A stretch of 64,000 nt of DNA, taken from assembly GCA_034520725.1 (NCBI GenBank), contig JAXHNH010000020.1, positions 1 through 64,000 on the forward strand, written 5' to 3'. A program made the translations under genes and the position numbers. Position 1 is the first letter of the stretch, and each line of letters begins with the position of its first letter. The stretch comes from Gracilimonas sp034520725 (GTDB taxonomy: Bacteria; Bacteroidota; Rhodothermia; Balneolales; Balneolaceae). Shown here in pieces: positions 37,248-47,015 of the stretch. The notes below the pieces were generated by a model. That model was not told the origin of the DNA. It searched no databases and saw only the letters and a program-made list of their open reading frames with translations.

Positions 37248-37269
37248 ACGTTTGAAACTTTTCAAATAT
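37248..37269. promoter_or_regulatory. Operator-like inverted repeat before the hydrolase/SDR/KASIII operon
   Basis: ACGTTTGAAA-CT-TTTCAAATAT; arms match at 8 of 10 positions and the core TTTGAAA/TTTCAAA is perfect. It shares its first 19 bases exactly with the site before the TonB receptor. It lies 42 bases before the start codon at 37311, a position suited to repression. Confidence 0.8.
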
Positions 37270-37310
37270 TTGATAACCTTATATGGAAACGCTTTTTAAA
37301 CGGACTGACC

Positions 37311-38231
37311 ATGAAATATCTATCGCTGATCTGCATCTTGCTCTTTGCTACGACCGCCGGTCTTGCGCAATCGAGCCTCGAGTATTCTTTTGATATACAG
37401 TTTGCAGAATTACCTAACGAAACCAAAGTAGCCTACATAGATCAGGGAGAAGCAGAACAGACATTGATCTTGATTCACGGACTTGGAAGCTACCTCCCCG
37501 GCTGGAGTATGAATATAGATGCACTTGCAGATCATTTTAGAGTCGTTGCCCTCGATCTCCCCGGATATGGAAAGTCATCAAAAAATGCTGACAATCATAC
37601 GATTCCCTTTTTTGCTGAAAGTATTTCACAGTTGATGGATCATCTGGAAATTGCAAAAGCCACTCTGGTTGGACACTCCATGGGCGGACAAGTTGCCTTA
37701 TATATGGCTGCACATTCACCAGGCCGAGTACAAAGACTGGTCCTTTCTGCTCCTGCCGGTTTTGAGCAATTTTCTGAAGCTCACTATGAAATGTTCCAAG
37801 CCACAGTTTCTGCAGAAGGTATTGCCAGCACTACTGACTCCATGATCGAACAAAACATGAAAGTGAATTTTTATCAGTTCCCGGAATCTGCAGTATTTAT
37901 GGTCGAAGATCGAAAAGCGATCAAAAATGATCCTAATTTTGAGGATTACGCTCAGGCACAATCACAATCTGTATTTGCGATGCTGAATGAACCGGTCTGG
38001 GATTTACTTCCCGAAATTGAACAGCCTACACTGGTTATTTACGGAAATCAGGATGCCCTTATACCCAACCGATATTTGAATCCTCAGCTGACCACCAAAG
38101 CTGTTGCCGAAGCCGGGGTGGAGCGCATGCCGAATGCTGAATTAAATATGATAGATCAGGCCGGACATTTTGTCCATTTTGAACAAGCAGAGATCTTCAA
38201 TCAGGCCGTAATAAAATTTTTGAACCATTAA
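37311..38231 (+). CDS. Secreted alpha/beta hydrolase (first gene of the operon)
   Basis: 306 residues. A signal peptide (YLSLICILLFATTAGLA, then QSS) sends it to the periplasm or beyond. It has alpha/beta-hydrolase marks: oxyanion HGLGSYLPGW, nucleophile GHSMGGQ (Ser about 123), acid in YGNQDALIP and His in QAGHFVHFE. So it is probably an esterase or lactonase that acts on the imported compound before it crosses the inner membrane. The next gene starts 18 bases later. Confidence 0.9.
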   Translation: MKYLSLICILLFATTAGLAQSSLEYSFDIQFAELPNETKVAYIDQGEAEQTLILIHGLGSYLPGWSMNIDALADHFRVVALDLPGYGKSSKNADNHTIPFFAESISQLMDHLEIAKATLVGHSMGGQVALYMAAHSPGRVQRLVLSAPAGFEQFSEAHYEMFQATVSAEGIASTTDSMIEQNMKVNFYQFPESAVFMVEDRKAIKNDPNFEDYAQAQSQSVFAMLNEPVWDLLPEIEQPTLVIYGNQDALIPNRYLNPQLTTKAVAEAGVERMPNAELNMIDQAGHFVHFEQAEIFNQAVIKFLNH

Positions 38232-38249
38232 CTAATCAACCAAAGAGAC

Positions 38250-38992
38250 ATGGCGTTATTTGACGACAAAGTAGTACTGGTAACCGGAGGTGCAGACGGC
38301 ATCGGAAAAGTTACTGCCACCAAATTCCTACAAGAAGGAGCATCCGTTGAGATCTGGGATGTAAACGAGAAAGCAGCCAAAGAGGCCCTAAAAGATTGGG
38401 AATCAAACGGATATACTGTCCGTTTTCAAAAAGTAAATGTGGCTGATCATGAAGCTGTAGAAACAGCGATGTCAGACCTGAAAACACACTTTGGCAAACT
38501 GGATGTACTCATCAACAATGCCGGAATTACCCGAGACGGCACTTTACTCAAAATGGATCACGACAAATGGCAGTCGGTTATTGATGTAAATCTAACCGGA
38601 GTGTTCAATTGTGGAAAAGCTGCTGCTGCAGTTATGGCTGAAAATGGAAGCGGTGTTATTTTGAATGCCAGCTCAGTTGTTGCGCACAATGGCAACTTTG
38701 GACAAAGTAATTACGTGGCTGCCAAATCCGGATTGATCGGGATGAGCCAAACCTGGGCCAAGGAATTAGGCCGAAAGGGAATCCGCGTAAATGTGGTAGC
38801 TCCTGGATTCATCAATACAAGCATGGTGGAAACGGTACCCGACAAAGTTCTGGATCAGCTGAAAGGAAATACACCCTTGGCCGTTTGGGTGAACCGGAAG
38901 ACATTGCCGAAGCCTATATGTTTTTAGCTTCCGATAAAGCTGCCTTTATCACCGGAACCGTACTTAAAGTGGACGGGGGACTGGTATTTTGA
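38250..38992 (+). pseudogene. Classical SDR, FabG-like (one frameshift near the end)
   Basis: TGGADGIGKVTA (NADP motif), NNAGITRDG, ASSVVAHNGNFGQSNYVAAKSG (catalytic Ser, Tyr, Lys), VAPGFI. An indel near 38885 shifts the end; the corrected frame gives PLGRLGEPEDIAEAYMFLAS and ITGTVLKVDGG, the standard SDR C-terminus, to the TGA at 38990-38992. Length is then about 247 residues as usual for FabG. It would reduce or oxidise a 3-oxo/3-hydroxyacyl group. The stop overlaps the TTG start of the KASIII-like gene. Confidence 0.87.
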
Positions 38993-39993
38993 GCAGACAT
39001 TCCCGAATTATAGCCTCCGGATCGTATGCACCGGAGCGTGTGCTGAAGAACGAATGGTTCAATGAATTACTGGATGAGGATGTAGGAACCTGGCTCGAGG
39101 AGAATCTAACTATCAAAGAACGCCGATGGATGTCCGATGACCAGACCACCAGCGACCTTTGCGTGGAAGCAGGGAATCGTGCATTGGAAATGGCCGGACT
39201 AAAATCTGGGGACATCGATCTCCTTATTATTGCAACGGACACCCCCGATTTTATTTCCCCCTCAACCGCTTCGGTTGTTCAACATAAAATGAGGCTGAAA
39301 AACGCCACCTCGCTGGACACCAACACAGCTTGCGCTGGATTTCCAACCGCTTTTACTTTAGCTAATAGCATGATAGTGGCTGAAGAGCGCTATCAAAAAG
39401 TAATGGTGATAGGAGCATACGGCATGAGCCGTTTTTTGAATTTAGAGGATAAGAAAACTGTCACCTTGTTTGCTGATGGTGCGGGAGCGGTAATATTGGA
39501 ATCCACTGAAAAATCTGACCAAGGATTTTTGTCTTCCGACCTCAGAACCCGCGGGGAATATTCCGGTTATATGGGCATTTATTCGGGAGGGGCTGCCGAT
39601 CCATTAACCGAGGAAAAGGTTTCAAATAAGAAACACTGCCTGCAATTTGTAGAAAAATTTCCAAAGGAATTGAATCCTAAAATGTGGAGTGATATGATCC
39701 GTACAGTTTGTGAACGTGCCGGATCGGATGTTTCAGAGATCAAAAAAGTGTACATGACTCAGATCAACATCAATCAGATCTGGGAGACAATGGATATCCT
39801 GGGATTACCCCGCAAAACGGCCCCAACCATCATGGATAAATATGGATATACCGGTTCGGCTGCCATCCCGATGGTATTCGATCAGTCGCTTAGAAATGAC
39901 GAGTTGAGTGAAGGCGATCTGTTGGTTTTTATCGGCTCGGGCGGTGGATTACATTTCCTGGCGCGTGTGCAGTGCGTTGGTAACAATTTCTAA
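38989..39993 (+). CDS. KASIII-like (thiolase-fold) enzyme with an altered catalytic triad
   Basis: 334 residues from a TTG start that overlaps the SDR stop by three bases. The fold is FabH-like: ITSSGSYAPERVL-type start IIASGSYAPERVLKN, DLLIIATDTPDF, nucleophile Cys in LDTNTACAGFPTAF (about residue 113), and C-terminal FIGSGGGLHFLARV. Where FabH has His (in HQAN) the sequence reads TQININQIW, and where FabH has Asn (GNTSSA) it reads YGYTGSAAIP. So Cys is kept but His and Asn of the triad appear replaced by Gln and Tyr. It is unlikely to be a normal FabH; acyl transfer or an OleA/PqsBC-like condensation is possible. Confidence 0.88.
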   Translation: MSRHSRIIASGSYAPERVLKNEWFNELLDEDVGTWLEENLTIKERRWMSDDQTTSDLCVEAGNRALEMAGLKSGDIDLLIIATDTPDFISPSTASVVQHKMRLKNATSLDTNTACAGFPTAFTLANSMIVAEERYQKVMVIGAYGMSRFLNLEDKKTVTLFADGAGAVILESTEKSDQGFLSSDLRTRGEYSGYMGIYSGGAADPLTEEKVSNKKHCLQFVEKFPKELNPKMWSDMIRTVCERAGSDVSEIKKVYMTQININQIWETMDILGLPRKTAPTIMDKYGYTGSAAIPMVFDQSLRNDELSEGDLLVFIGSGGGLHFLARVQCVGNNF

Positions 39994-40032
39994 TTACAAC
40001 TAACAAATTACCGATTAACCAATAACGAAACT

Positions 40033-41580
40033 ATGCAAGTAGCCTCTGATGCCATTGTCACCGCGGGATGGGTTGTCATCCTGCTCTATGTAGCTGTCAT
40101 TCTATACTTTGTAGTAAAAGGTGCCGGTAAGACCAAGGACATGAAAGATTATGCACTTGGGAATATCCTGTTTTCTCCGGCAGCAGTTGGCCTGTCTCTG
40201 GCAGCCTCCATTACCAGTGCGGCCACCTTTATCATCAATCCAGGCTTTGTGGCGCTTTATGGTTTTGGCGGGGTGATATCCATGGCCTTTGCCCTTCCAC
40301 TTGCGGCCTTAGTCTCACTGGTTTTACTCACCAAAGGATTCCGAAAGCACGGCAAAACCGCCAAATCACTCAGTATGGCGGACTGGATGAAAACCATGTA
40401 CAAAAGTGAAGGTTTTGGAATCTTCTTTGGATTTTTATCCCTCCTGCTCATCACGTTTATTGTGCTGATCTGTGTTGGACTGACCAAGGTTTTATCAAGC
40501 ACGCTGAATATTCCTGAATTCTATACACTGATCGGTATTGTGATCTTTATTTTCGGATACATGATGTTTGGCGGAGCTAATTCCATGGTCTATACCAACA
40601 CTATTCAGGCTATTTTGATGGTGATCGTAGCGGTGATCCTGCTCGGTTCCGGATACGAACATTTTAGGGATGGCGTACATGGATTTATTGACAGCCTGAA
40701 TGCCATCGATCCCAAACTCACTCAAACAACCAACGAAAGCAGTTTTCTCTTTCGGGATTACTTCGAGATCATTTTTGCACAGATCATTGTGGGAATTGCT
40801 ATCGTTTGTCAGCCTCATATTCTTACCAAATCCCTTTTACTGAAGCGGGATGAGGACGTCAACAGATACCTGTGGGTTGGTTGTTCGGTACAGTTCTTAT
40901 TCTTCCTTGTGGTTATTGCAGGATTATATGCACGACTTGAATTCCCCGATCTCACCATCGCCGGAAACCCCATACCCATGGATAACATTGTATCCGCTTA
41001 TGTAGTGAGTGAATTCCCGGTTGTAATTGCTCTGATCGTAGTCATGGGTTTGATATCAGCAGGAATCTCAACCCTTGAAAGCCTTATCCAATCACTGTCA
41101 ACTTCTATAACCAACGATATCCTGGAACCCCTTGCCGGAAACAAGATCTTCCAGAAAGAGCTTTTTGGTCTGCCTCCGCAATTGGCATGGAATCGGGTCG
41201 TAATTGGATTGATGGGTGCTATTGCGTTGTATTTATCGTGGGACCAAATTGTGAATCCAAAATTGAGTGTGGGAATTTTTGCCCAAAATGGAGTTTATGC
41301 CTATTTCTCAGCTGCATTCACTCCTATTTTACTGGGAATGTTTTTCAAAAATGTACCAAAGCTGGCACCGATTTTTGCATCCATAACGGCCGTCATTGTA
41401 CATTTTACCATGTATTATGCGATGCTTCCGGTTCCTTTCACCAAAGCAACCGGTGAGAATCCCGGTGTTGCCGCAGCGGTGGCTATTATTTTTGGTGTGA
41501 TCGTCGGGTTTACTACCTATCGCATTAAAAACGGACAGCTGGAGTTGCGAAAAGATGAAGACACACTAATCAAGGAATAG
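40033..41580 (+). CDS. Sodium:solute symporter (SSS family)
   Basis: 515 residues with about 13 predicted membrane segments, full length and intact. AGKTKDMKDYALGN and LAASITSAATFIINPGFVALYGFGG match the SSS entry region, with the Na+-site helix around AASITSAATF; GLISAGISTLESLIQSLSTSITNDI is the second family signature. The substrate is probably an organic acid or similar small anion. It lies in the operon 39 bases after the KASIII-like gene and 5 bases before the ligase. Confidence 0.92.
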   Translation: MQVASDAIVTAGWVVILLYVAVILYFVVKGAGKTKDMKDYALGNILFSPAAVGLSLAASITSAATFIINPGFVALYGFGGVISMAFALPLAALVSLVLLTKGFRKHGKTAKSLSMADWMKTMYKSEGFGIFFGFLSLLLITFIVLICVGLTKVLSSTLNIPEFYTLIGIVIFIFGYMMFGGANSMVYTNTIQAILMVIVAVILLGSGYEHFRDGVHGFIDSLNAIDPKLTQTTNESSFLFRDYFEIIFAQIIVGIAIVCQPHILTKSLLLKRDEDVNRYLWVGCSVQFLFFLVVIAGLYARLEFPDLTIAGNPIPMDNIVSAYVVSEFPVVIALIVVMGLISAGISTLESLIQSLSTSITNDILEPLAGNKIFQKELFGLPPQLAWNRVVIGLMGAIALYLSWDQIVNPKLSVGIFAQNGVYAYFSAAFTPILLGMFFKNVPKLAPIFASITAVIVHFTMYYAMLPVPFTKATGENPGVAAAVAIIFGVIVGFTTYRIKNGQLELRKDEDTLIKE

Positions 41581-41585
41581 ACCAT

Positions 41586-43108
41586 ATGTACTTCAACGAC
41601 TGGCTCACCAAACGCGAACAACTTACTCCCGACAAAGAAGCCATCATTGATGTGGCTTCAGGAAAACGGTTGGACTATGCATCCCTAAATCAGCGGGCTA
41701 ACAATTTGGCCTCTGTGCTTCAGCAAAAGTATAAGCTTTCTGCCGGTGATCGCGTATGTGTGTTGGCCAAGAACTGCCTGGAAACGGTAGATCTGTTTTT
41801 TGCCTGTGGAAAAATTAGAGTGATCTTAGTTCCATTGAATTTCCGTCTGCCCGGTCCTGCTATCAAAGAATTAGTGGAAAACTGTGAACCCTCTCTTTTC
41901 GCTTTACGGTAAGGAATATGAAGAAATAGCTAACTCCCTAAAGAATGACGGGACAGTTTCAACCATTCTTCCACTCCACTCCAGGCAAACAATCCGTACA
42001 AAAATTGGTTGTATCAGATCAACCCTCACCAACCATTCATCAAGCCGAAGAAAATGAAGCGGCCATGATCTTGTACACCTCCGGTACTACCGGAAAATCC
42101 AAAGGCGCAATGATCTCCTGGAGGCAGATCAACTGGAATTCCATCAATACAGAGATCGGGTTGGGCATTACTGATAAGGACAGTTCCGTAGTAAATACTC
42201 CCTTCTACCACACAGGCGGGTGGCATGTATTACTAATGCCGTTGCTCCATCATGGAGGAAAGGTAGTCTTACAGCCCGAATTTGATCCGGTTCAAACCAA
42301 CGAACTTATTGAGCAAGAAAACATCACTATCCTGTTTGGAATACCAACCATGTTGAAGATGATGATGGATGAATCGAATTTTGAGACTACCGACGTAAGC
42401 AGCCTCCGTTTTGCCATTTGTGGCGGAGAAGCTTGTCCTGTTCCTGTGATTCAAAAATATAACGAGCGAGGCATTCCCATCCGTCAGGGATACGGGCTTA
42501 CCGAAGCCGGACCAAATTGCTATTCCCTCCCCGGCGAGGATGCCATCCGTAAACAAGGTTCTGTGGGCTTTCCAAATTTTCATATCGCAGTAAAAATTGT
42601 GGATGATAATGGCGAAGAAGTTTCTCAGGGAGAAGTCGGAGAATTATGGATGAAAGGCCCGCATGTATTCAAAGGATATTGGAACAATGAGGAAGCCACC
42701 CGGCAGACCCTTGAAAACGGCTGGGTTAAAACCGGAGATCTGTTTAAGTGTGATGAGGACGGCTATTATTACATAGTCGGGCGCAAGAAAGAAATGTATA
42801 TCAGCGGAGGCGAAAATGTGTATCCCGTGCAGGTGGAAAAAGTGATCTATGACCATCCGGCGGTTTCACAAGTTGCCGTAATTGGCGTCCCCGATGAGCA
42901 ATGGGGTGAAACCGGATGTGCATTTGTAGTTCTGAAAGAAGACAAAGATCTCAGCTCCGATGAATTGATCACCTACTGCCGGGAGTACCTGGCCGGATTC
43001 CAATGTCCGAAGCACATTGTATTCAGGGATGAACTTCCGCTTGGTCATTCCAATAAAATTCAGAAGAAAGATCTTTTTGAGATCTATGAACAAGAGATAA
43101 AGCAGTAA
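41586..43108 (+). pseudogene. AMP-dependent acyl-CoA synthetase/ligase (two frameshifts)
   Basis: The N-terminal part (MYFNDWLTKREQLTPDKEAI) ends at an indel near 41905; the middle reads GKEYEEIANSLKNDG in the next frame; a second indel near 41975 leads to KQSVQKLVVSDQ and the long intact remainder. That has the AMP-binding P-loop ILYTSGTTGKSKG, ICGGEACP, QGYGLTEAGPN, WVKTGDLFKCDEDGYYYIVGRKKEM, and the C-terminal Lys motif SNKIQKKDL. About 507 residues when repaired. It activates a carboxylic acid to its CoA thioester, or, as in OleC, could form a beta-lactone. The next gene starts 4 bases after its stop. Confidence 0.88.
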
Positions 43109-43112
43109 CGAA

Positions 43113-44177
43113 TTGGAATCTATCGATCATTATCCCGGAATAAACAGCTCTTTTATTGAAACCAAAAGATTGAAGATGCATGTGCTTACAGCCGGAGATG
43201 AGTCGAAATCACCCATCCTTTTTTTACACGGAAATGCATCTACTTCCACCATTTGGGAAGAAGTGATGCTGAAGTTATCCAAAAACTACTTTTGCATTGC
43301 ACCAGACCTTCGGGGATACGGACAGACTGATCCCACAAAAATTATTGACGCTACGCGCGGGGCTATGGATTGGGTGGATGATATTTCCGCTCTGAAGGAA
43401 GAACTCGGGTTGACGACTTTTCATCTAATTGGGCATTCTCTTGGTGGCTGGATCTGTTGGTCTTTGATCCCGAAACTCTACAAATCCATAAAATCTGTTA
43501 GTTTGATGGCACCGGGTCCCCCTTACGGGTTTGGAGGGATCCACGGAAAAAGCGGAGCACCCAACAATCCGGATTATTCAGGTTCGGGAGCAGGAGTGGT
43601 GAATTCAAAATTCGTTGAGGAAATAAAACGGGGAAATCGTAAAGCTGATTCTCCTTTTGCTCCAAGAAATGTAATGAATCGCCTGTTCTGGAAAGATGGT
43701 TTCAAGTTCGAACGTGAAGAAGACATACTTACCTCCCTCCTTCAAATTCATACCGGAACAAAACAATACCCGGGAGATCATGAATCCTCAGAATATTGGC
43801 CTTTCGTACGACCGGGTAAATTCGGACCGGTGAATGCGCTCTCGCCTCTTTATAATCAGCAAGTTGCAAAACGGTTTATCTCCACCACTGAAAAACCAAC
43901 GATTTTATGGATACATGGGAAAGACGATCAGATCATTGCCAACGAATCTTACTCCGATCCCGGTTTTCAGGGCAAAGCCGGATTGCGGGAAGATTGGCCC
44001 GGGGAAGAGGTTTTTCCTCCACAGCCCATGATCGACCAAATAACTTATGTCCTCGATCTGTATGCAAAATCCGGTGGAAAGGTTTACACTCATAAGATCG
44101 TAAACTCCGGGCATTCTCCCTTTATTGAACAGCCTGAAAAGGTGCTGCATGAATTAGAAACACTCCTCAGTAACTAA
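43113..44177 (+). CDS. Cytoplasmic alpha/beta hydrolase (last gene of the operon)
   Basis: 354 residues from a TTG start, without a signal peptide, unlike the hydrolase that opens the operon. HGNASTSTIW (oxyanion), GHSLGGW (Ser nucleophile about 111), WIHGKDDQII (acid) and VNSGHSPFIEQPE (His). An insertion of about 100 residues between strands 6 and 7 forms a large lid (GGIHGKSGAPNNPDY to FVRPGKFGPVN), which suggests a bulky substrate. It could cleave a thioester, ester or C-C bond. Confidence 0.88.
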   Translation: MESIDHYPGINSSFIETKRLKMHVLTAGDESKSPILFLHGNASTSTIWEEVMLKLSKNYFCIAPDLRGYGQTDPTKIIDATRGAMDWVDDISALKEELGLTTFHLIGHSLGGWICWSLIPKLYKSIKSVSLMAPGPPYGFGGIHGKSGAPNNPDYSGSGAGVVNSKFVEEIKRGNRKADSPFAPRNVMNRLFWKDGFKFEREEDILTSLLQIHTGTKQYPGDHESSEYWPFVRPGKFGPVNALSPLYNQQVAKRFISTTEKPTILWIHGKDDQIIANESYSDPGFQGKAGLREDWPGEEVFPPQPMIDQITYVLDLYAKSGGKVYTHKIVNSGHSPFIEQPEKVLHELETLLSN

Positions 44178-44235
44178 AAAACCAACTTTAAACAAATTTT
44201 TTGACAAACTGCTTTCCACAGAATATATTATTACT

Positions 44236-44259
44236 AACGTTTGAAACTTTTCAAACGTT
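44236..44259. promoter_or_regulatory. Perfect palindromic operator before the TonB receptor
   Basis: AACGTTTGAAA-CT-TTTCAAACGTT: two 11-base arms that are exact reverse complements with a 2-base centre. It is the best copy of the site seen also at 37248-37269, 56 bases before the receptor start at 44315. Two such sites in 7 kb before two functionally related transcription units point to one regulator. Confidence 0.85.
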
Positions 44260-44314
44260 GATATACTTACATATTCCACTTTCTCTTAACCATCAACTAA
44301 ACTTCGGCACTATT

Positions 44315-46827
44315 ATGAACCGATTAGCTACCATCTTCTTTCTTTTCTGTTGTATGTCCATAACAGCCGTACAGGCCCAATCATCCGGATCCATAGAAGG
44401 TCAGGTTTTTGATTTGGAATCTTCGGAAGCGCTTACAGGCGTTAATATTGTGCTTAAAGGCACCAACTATGGCGCAGCAACTAATATAAATGGAGATTAT
44501 AAAATCTCTAACATTCCATCCGGCACATATACTCTCCGGGCCACTTATCTCGGCTATGAGACTATAGAACAAGAAGTAAACATCCGACCCGGACAAACGC
44601 TAACATTTAATCTAGAAATGAAGCTAACCTTCTTGGGAAGAGGGAAATGGTGGTTTCCGGTTCCAAGCGTCCGGAAAAGCTGGTAGAGAGCCCGGCAACT
44701 ATTGAGACCATCTTCGCCAGTCAAATTCAGGAATACGCCGGTAATCCGGCTGAACTCATTGCTCGTCAGAAAGGGGTAGATTATTTCAGGGCAGGTATCG
44801 CCACACCGGCGTTCAACATCCGGGGCTTCAACTCCAACTTCAACGCTAAGAACCTGCAGGTGACAGATGGGCGGTATTCCACCCTGGTCGCTACTGGCCT
44901 ACCCTTTGGCCCGCTGAATACCACCATTAAGGAGGACATCGAGCGGGTAGAGGTGGTGCTTGGACCCAACGCGACAATGTATGGTCCTAATGCCCACAAC
45001 GGATTGCTAAACACCGTAACCAAAGATCCGCGTACCTCAGAAGGCACTACTATCACATTAAATAGTGGGATTAGTGGAGATAGCGACCCACTCTACTCTC
45101 TGGGCTTGCGACATGCAAAGAAAGTTAACGATAAAATCGCTTATAAGCTTATGGGCGCATACTCCCAGGCTACCGAATTTGAATGGGCCGATTCCGTCTT
45201 CATTGACCGCCTTGATGCTAATGGAAATCTTCGCGGCACACCGCAATACCAAGGCCCGGACGGTGTTGCCGAAGGCTACGAGGAACTGGAGCTCGACCGC
45301 GGTGTCAACTTCACCAAGCTGGAAGGAGCTTTGTACTATACTCCAACAAACGACCTTGAGTTAATTTTTAACACGGGCTACAGTAATAGCAATTACCTCT
45401 CACCCACTAACGTAGGGCGAAACCAGATTGTCGACTGGCAAATATACTACGGGCAGGCCCGGGTGAATTACAAAAACTTCTTTGCACAGTTTTACTACAC
45501 CGGAAGTAGCACGGATGATACCTATTCCATTGACGATCGAACCAAGCGATATTACACTGGTATCGATTTGGCTGGCTTGAGTGACGAAGAAGCCCGGGGC
45601 GATTATTCTTATGAGACTGGAGCCCTTTTTCAGGATGCTTCCAGCCGTTCCAATACGGAGATTCAGTACAATAATACATTTGGAGACCTGGAGCTGATCA
45701 CCGGTGCGCAGTGGCAACAGGACCGCGCAAATTCCAATGGGACTTACCTGCTTGAGAATGAATTCAACGATTTCTGGGATGGTGATAATATCGTAGTGAA
45801 CCAGTACGGTGCCTACGCCCATCTGACCTACAACTTTGGATCCGGTTTCAAGGCAGTTGGTGCGGCTCGCTACGATTATCACGATGTATATGAAGCGAAC
45901 TTTGTACCGAAACTTGGGCTTCTGAAAATTGGAGATAATGGTGCCTGGCGCTTGACATACGGTCAGGGTATTGCGGCACCTACCATTCTCAATATGTTTG
46001 GTGACCTGTTTAGCGGGTTAATCCTGGGTAACGCAGATGGCTTTACACTAGCGGATGGCTCACAAATTGAAAAGCAAACGGTCGAGCGTCTGCAAACCTT
46101 TGAGTTGGGCTACCGTGGGCAAGTTGTACCACAAAAACTGTACATTGATGCGAATGCCTATTACAATATCTCTGAAGACTTCCTAAGCCCGGTAACCGTA
46201 GTTGGTGTAACCACAGCCCGTGGCGGTCAGCCAATTGAAGATGTGCAAACTGGATATGGTGCATACGGTGGCCTGGTTGCAACCTACATCAACTTTGGCC
46301 GCGTGAACACTTATGGAGCAGATATCTCTGCGACCTACTTACTCTCGCCCAAGTTTAGCCTTACCGCTAACTACTCATACTTTGACTGGAGTGTGGACAA
46401 AGACAACGCCGATAACGACTTCAATGGCGATGGCGTTGTAAACTTTCTGGATATTCTGGTAAATACACCGAACAATAAAGGCGGCCTTGGGCTGGATTAT
46501 TCCGATGAAAAATTCTCCGCAGGCCTTTTTGGACGCTGGGTAGAGGAGTATGATTACTTTTCCAGCTTCCAGATAGCATCCCGTTCTTATCCGGACCTAA
46601 CTTACCGGGGAGTCCCCATCATAGAAGATGCCCGTAGTGCTGATACTTACAATTACGGCCCACTGGGTGGATTCGTGACCTTTGACTTAAACCTCGGTTA
46701 CCGCATCACCGACCGATATCAGGTAAACTTCTCAGCAGTGAACCTCTTCAATCAAGAGCTTCGGGAATTCACGGCAGCAGCACCAACGCGCGGCATTTAC
46801 ACTTTGGAATTCCGGATCAACCTCTAA
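44315..46827 (+). pseudogene. TonB-dependent outer-membrane receptor (one frameshift)
   Basis: ATG at 44315. A signal peptide (FFLFCCMSITAVQAQ) precedes a carboxypeptidase-regulatory-like domain (GSIEGQVFDLESSEALTGVN, GDYKISNIPSGTYTLRATYLGYE). An indel near 44640 precedes VVVSGSKRPEKLVESPA, which begins the plug (NIRGFNSNFNAKNL, IERVEVVLGPNATMYGPNA). The 22-strand barrel follows and ends with GIYTLEFRINL, the terminal aromatic/hydrophobic strand. About 837 residues. It should import the substrate that the operon upstream processes. A loop at 46411-46453 contains a DxNxDG calcium-loop motif. Confidence 0.9.
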
Positions 46828-46924
46828 GACGGAAGGAACAAAATTACCATAAGAAAACTACATTACTTTCACTCTAAAGTTGATTTAGAAGGCATTGACG
46901 TAGTCTAGTAGCTTGGTAGCTATA

Positions 46925-46957
46925 AAAGGCAGAGTTAACCGCTCTGCCTTTTTTTAT
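46925..46957 (+). terminator. Intrinsic terminator after the TonB receptor
   Basis: AAAGGCAGAG-(7 nt)-CTCTGCCTTT followed by TTTTATTTT, 98 bases after the receptor stop and before era. Confidence 0.9.
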
Positions 46958-47015
46958 TTTCAAAAGATCTCTTCGCTTAGCAATTTTTCAGCTGGTATAT
47001 TTAGAAAAAAATTAT

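Noticed and set aside
38250..38992. SDR gene as the fabG of fatty-acid synthesis
   Set aside because: It sits in a regulated catabolic-looking operon away from fabD, acpP and fabF, next to a KASIII-like protein without a normal triad.
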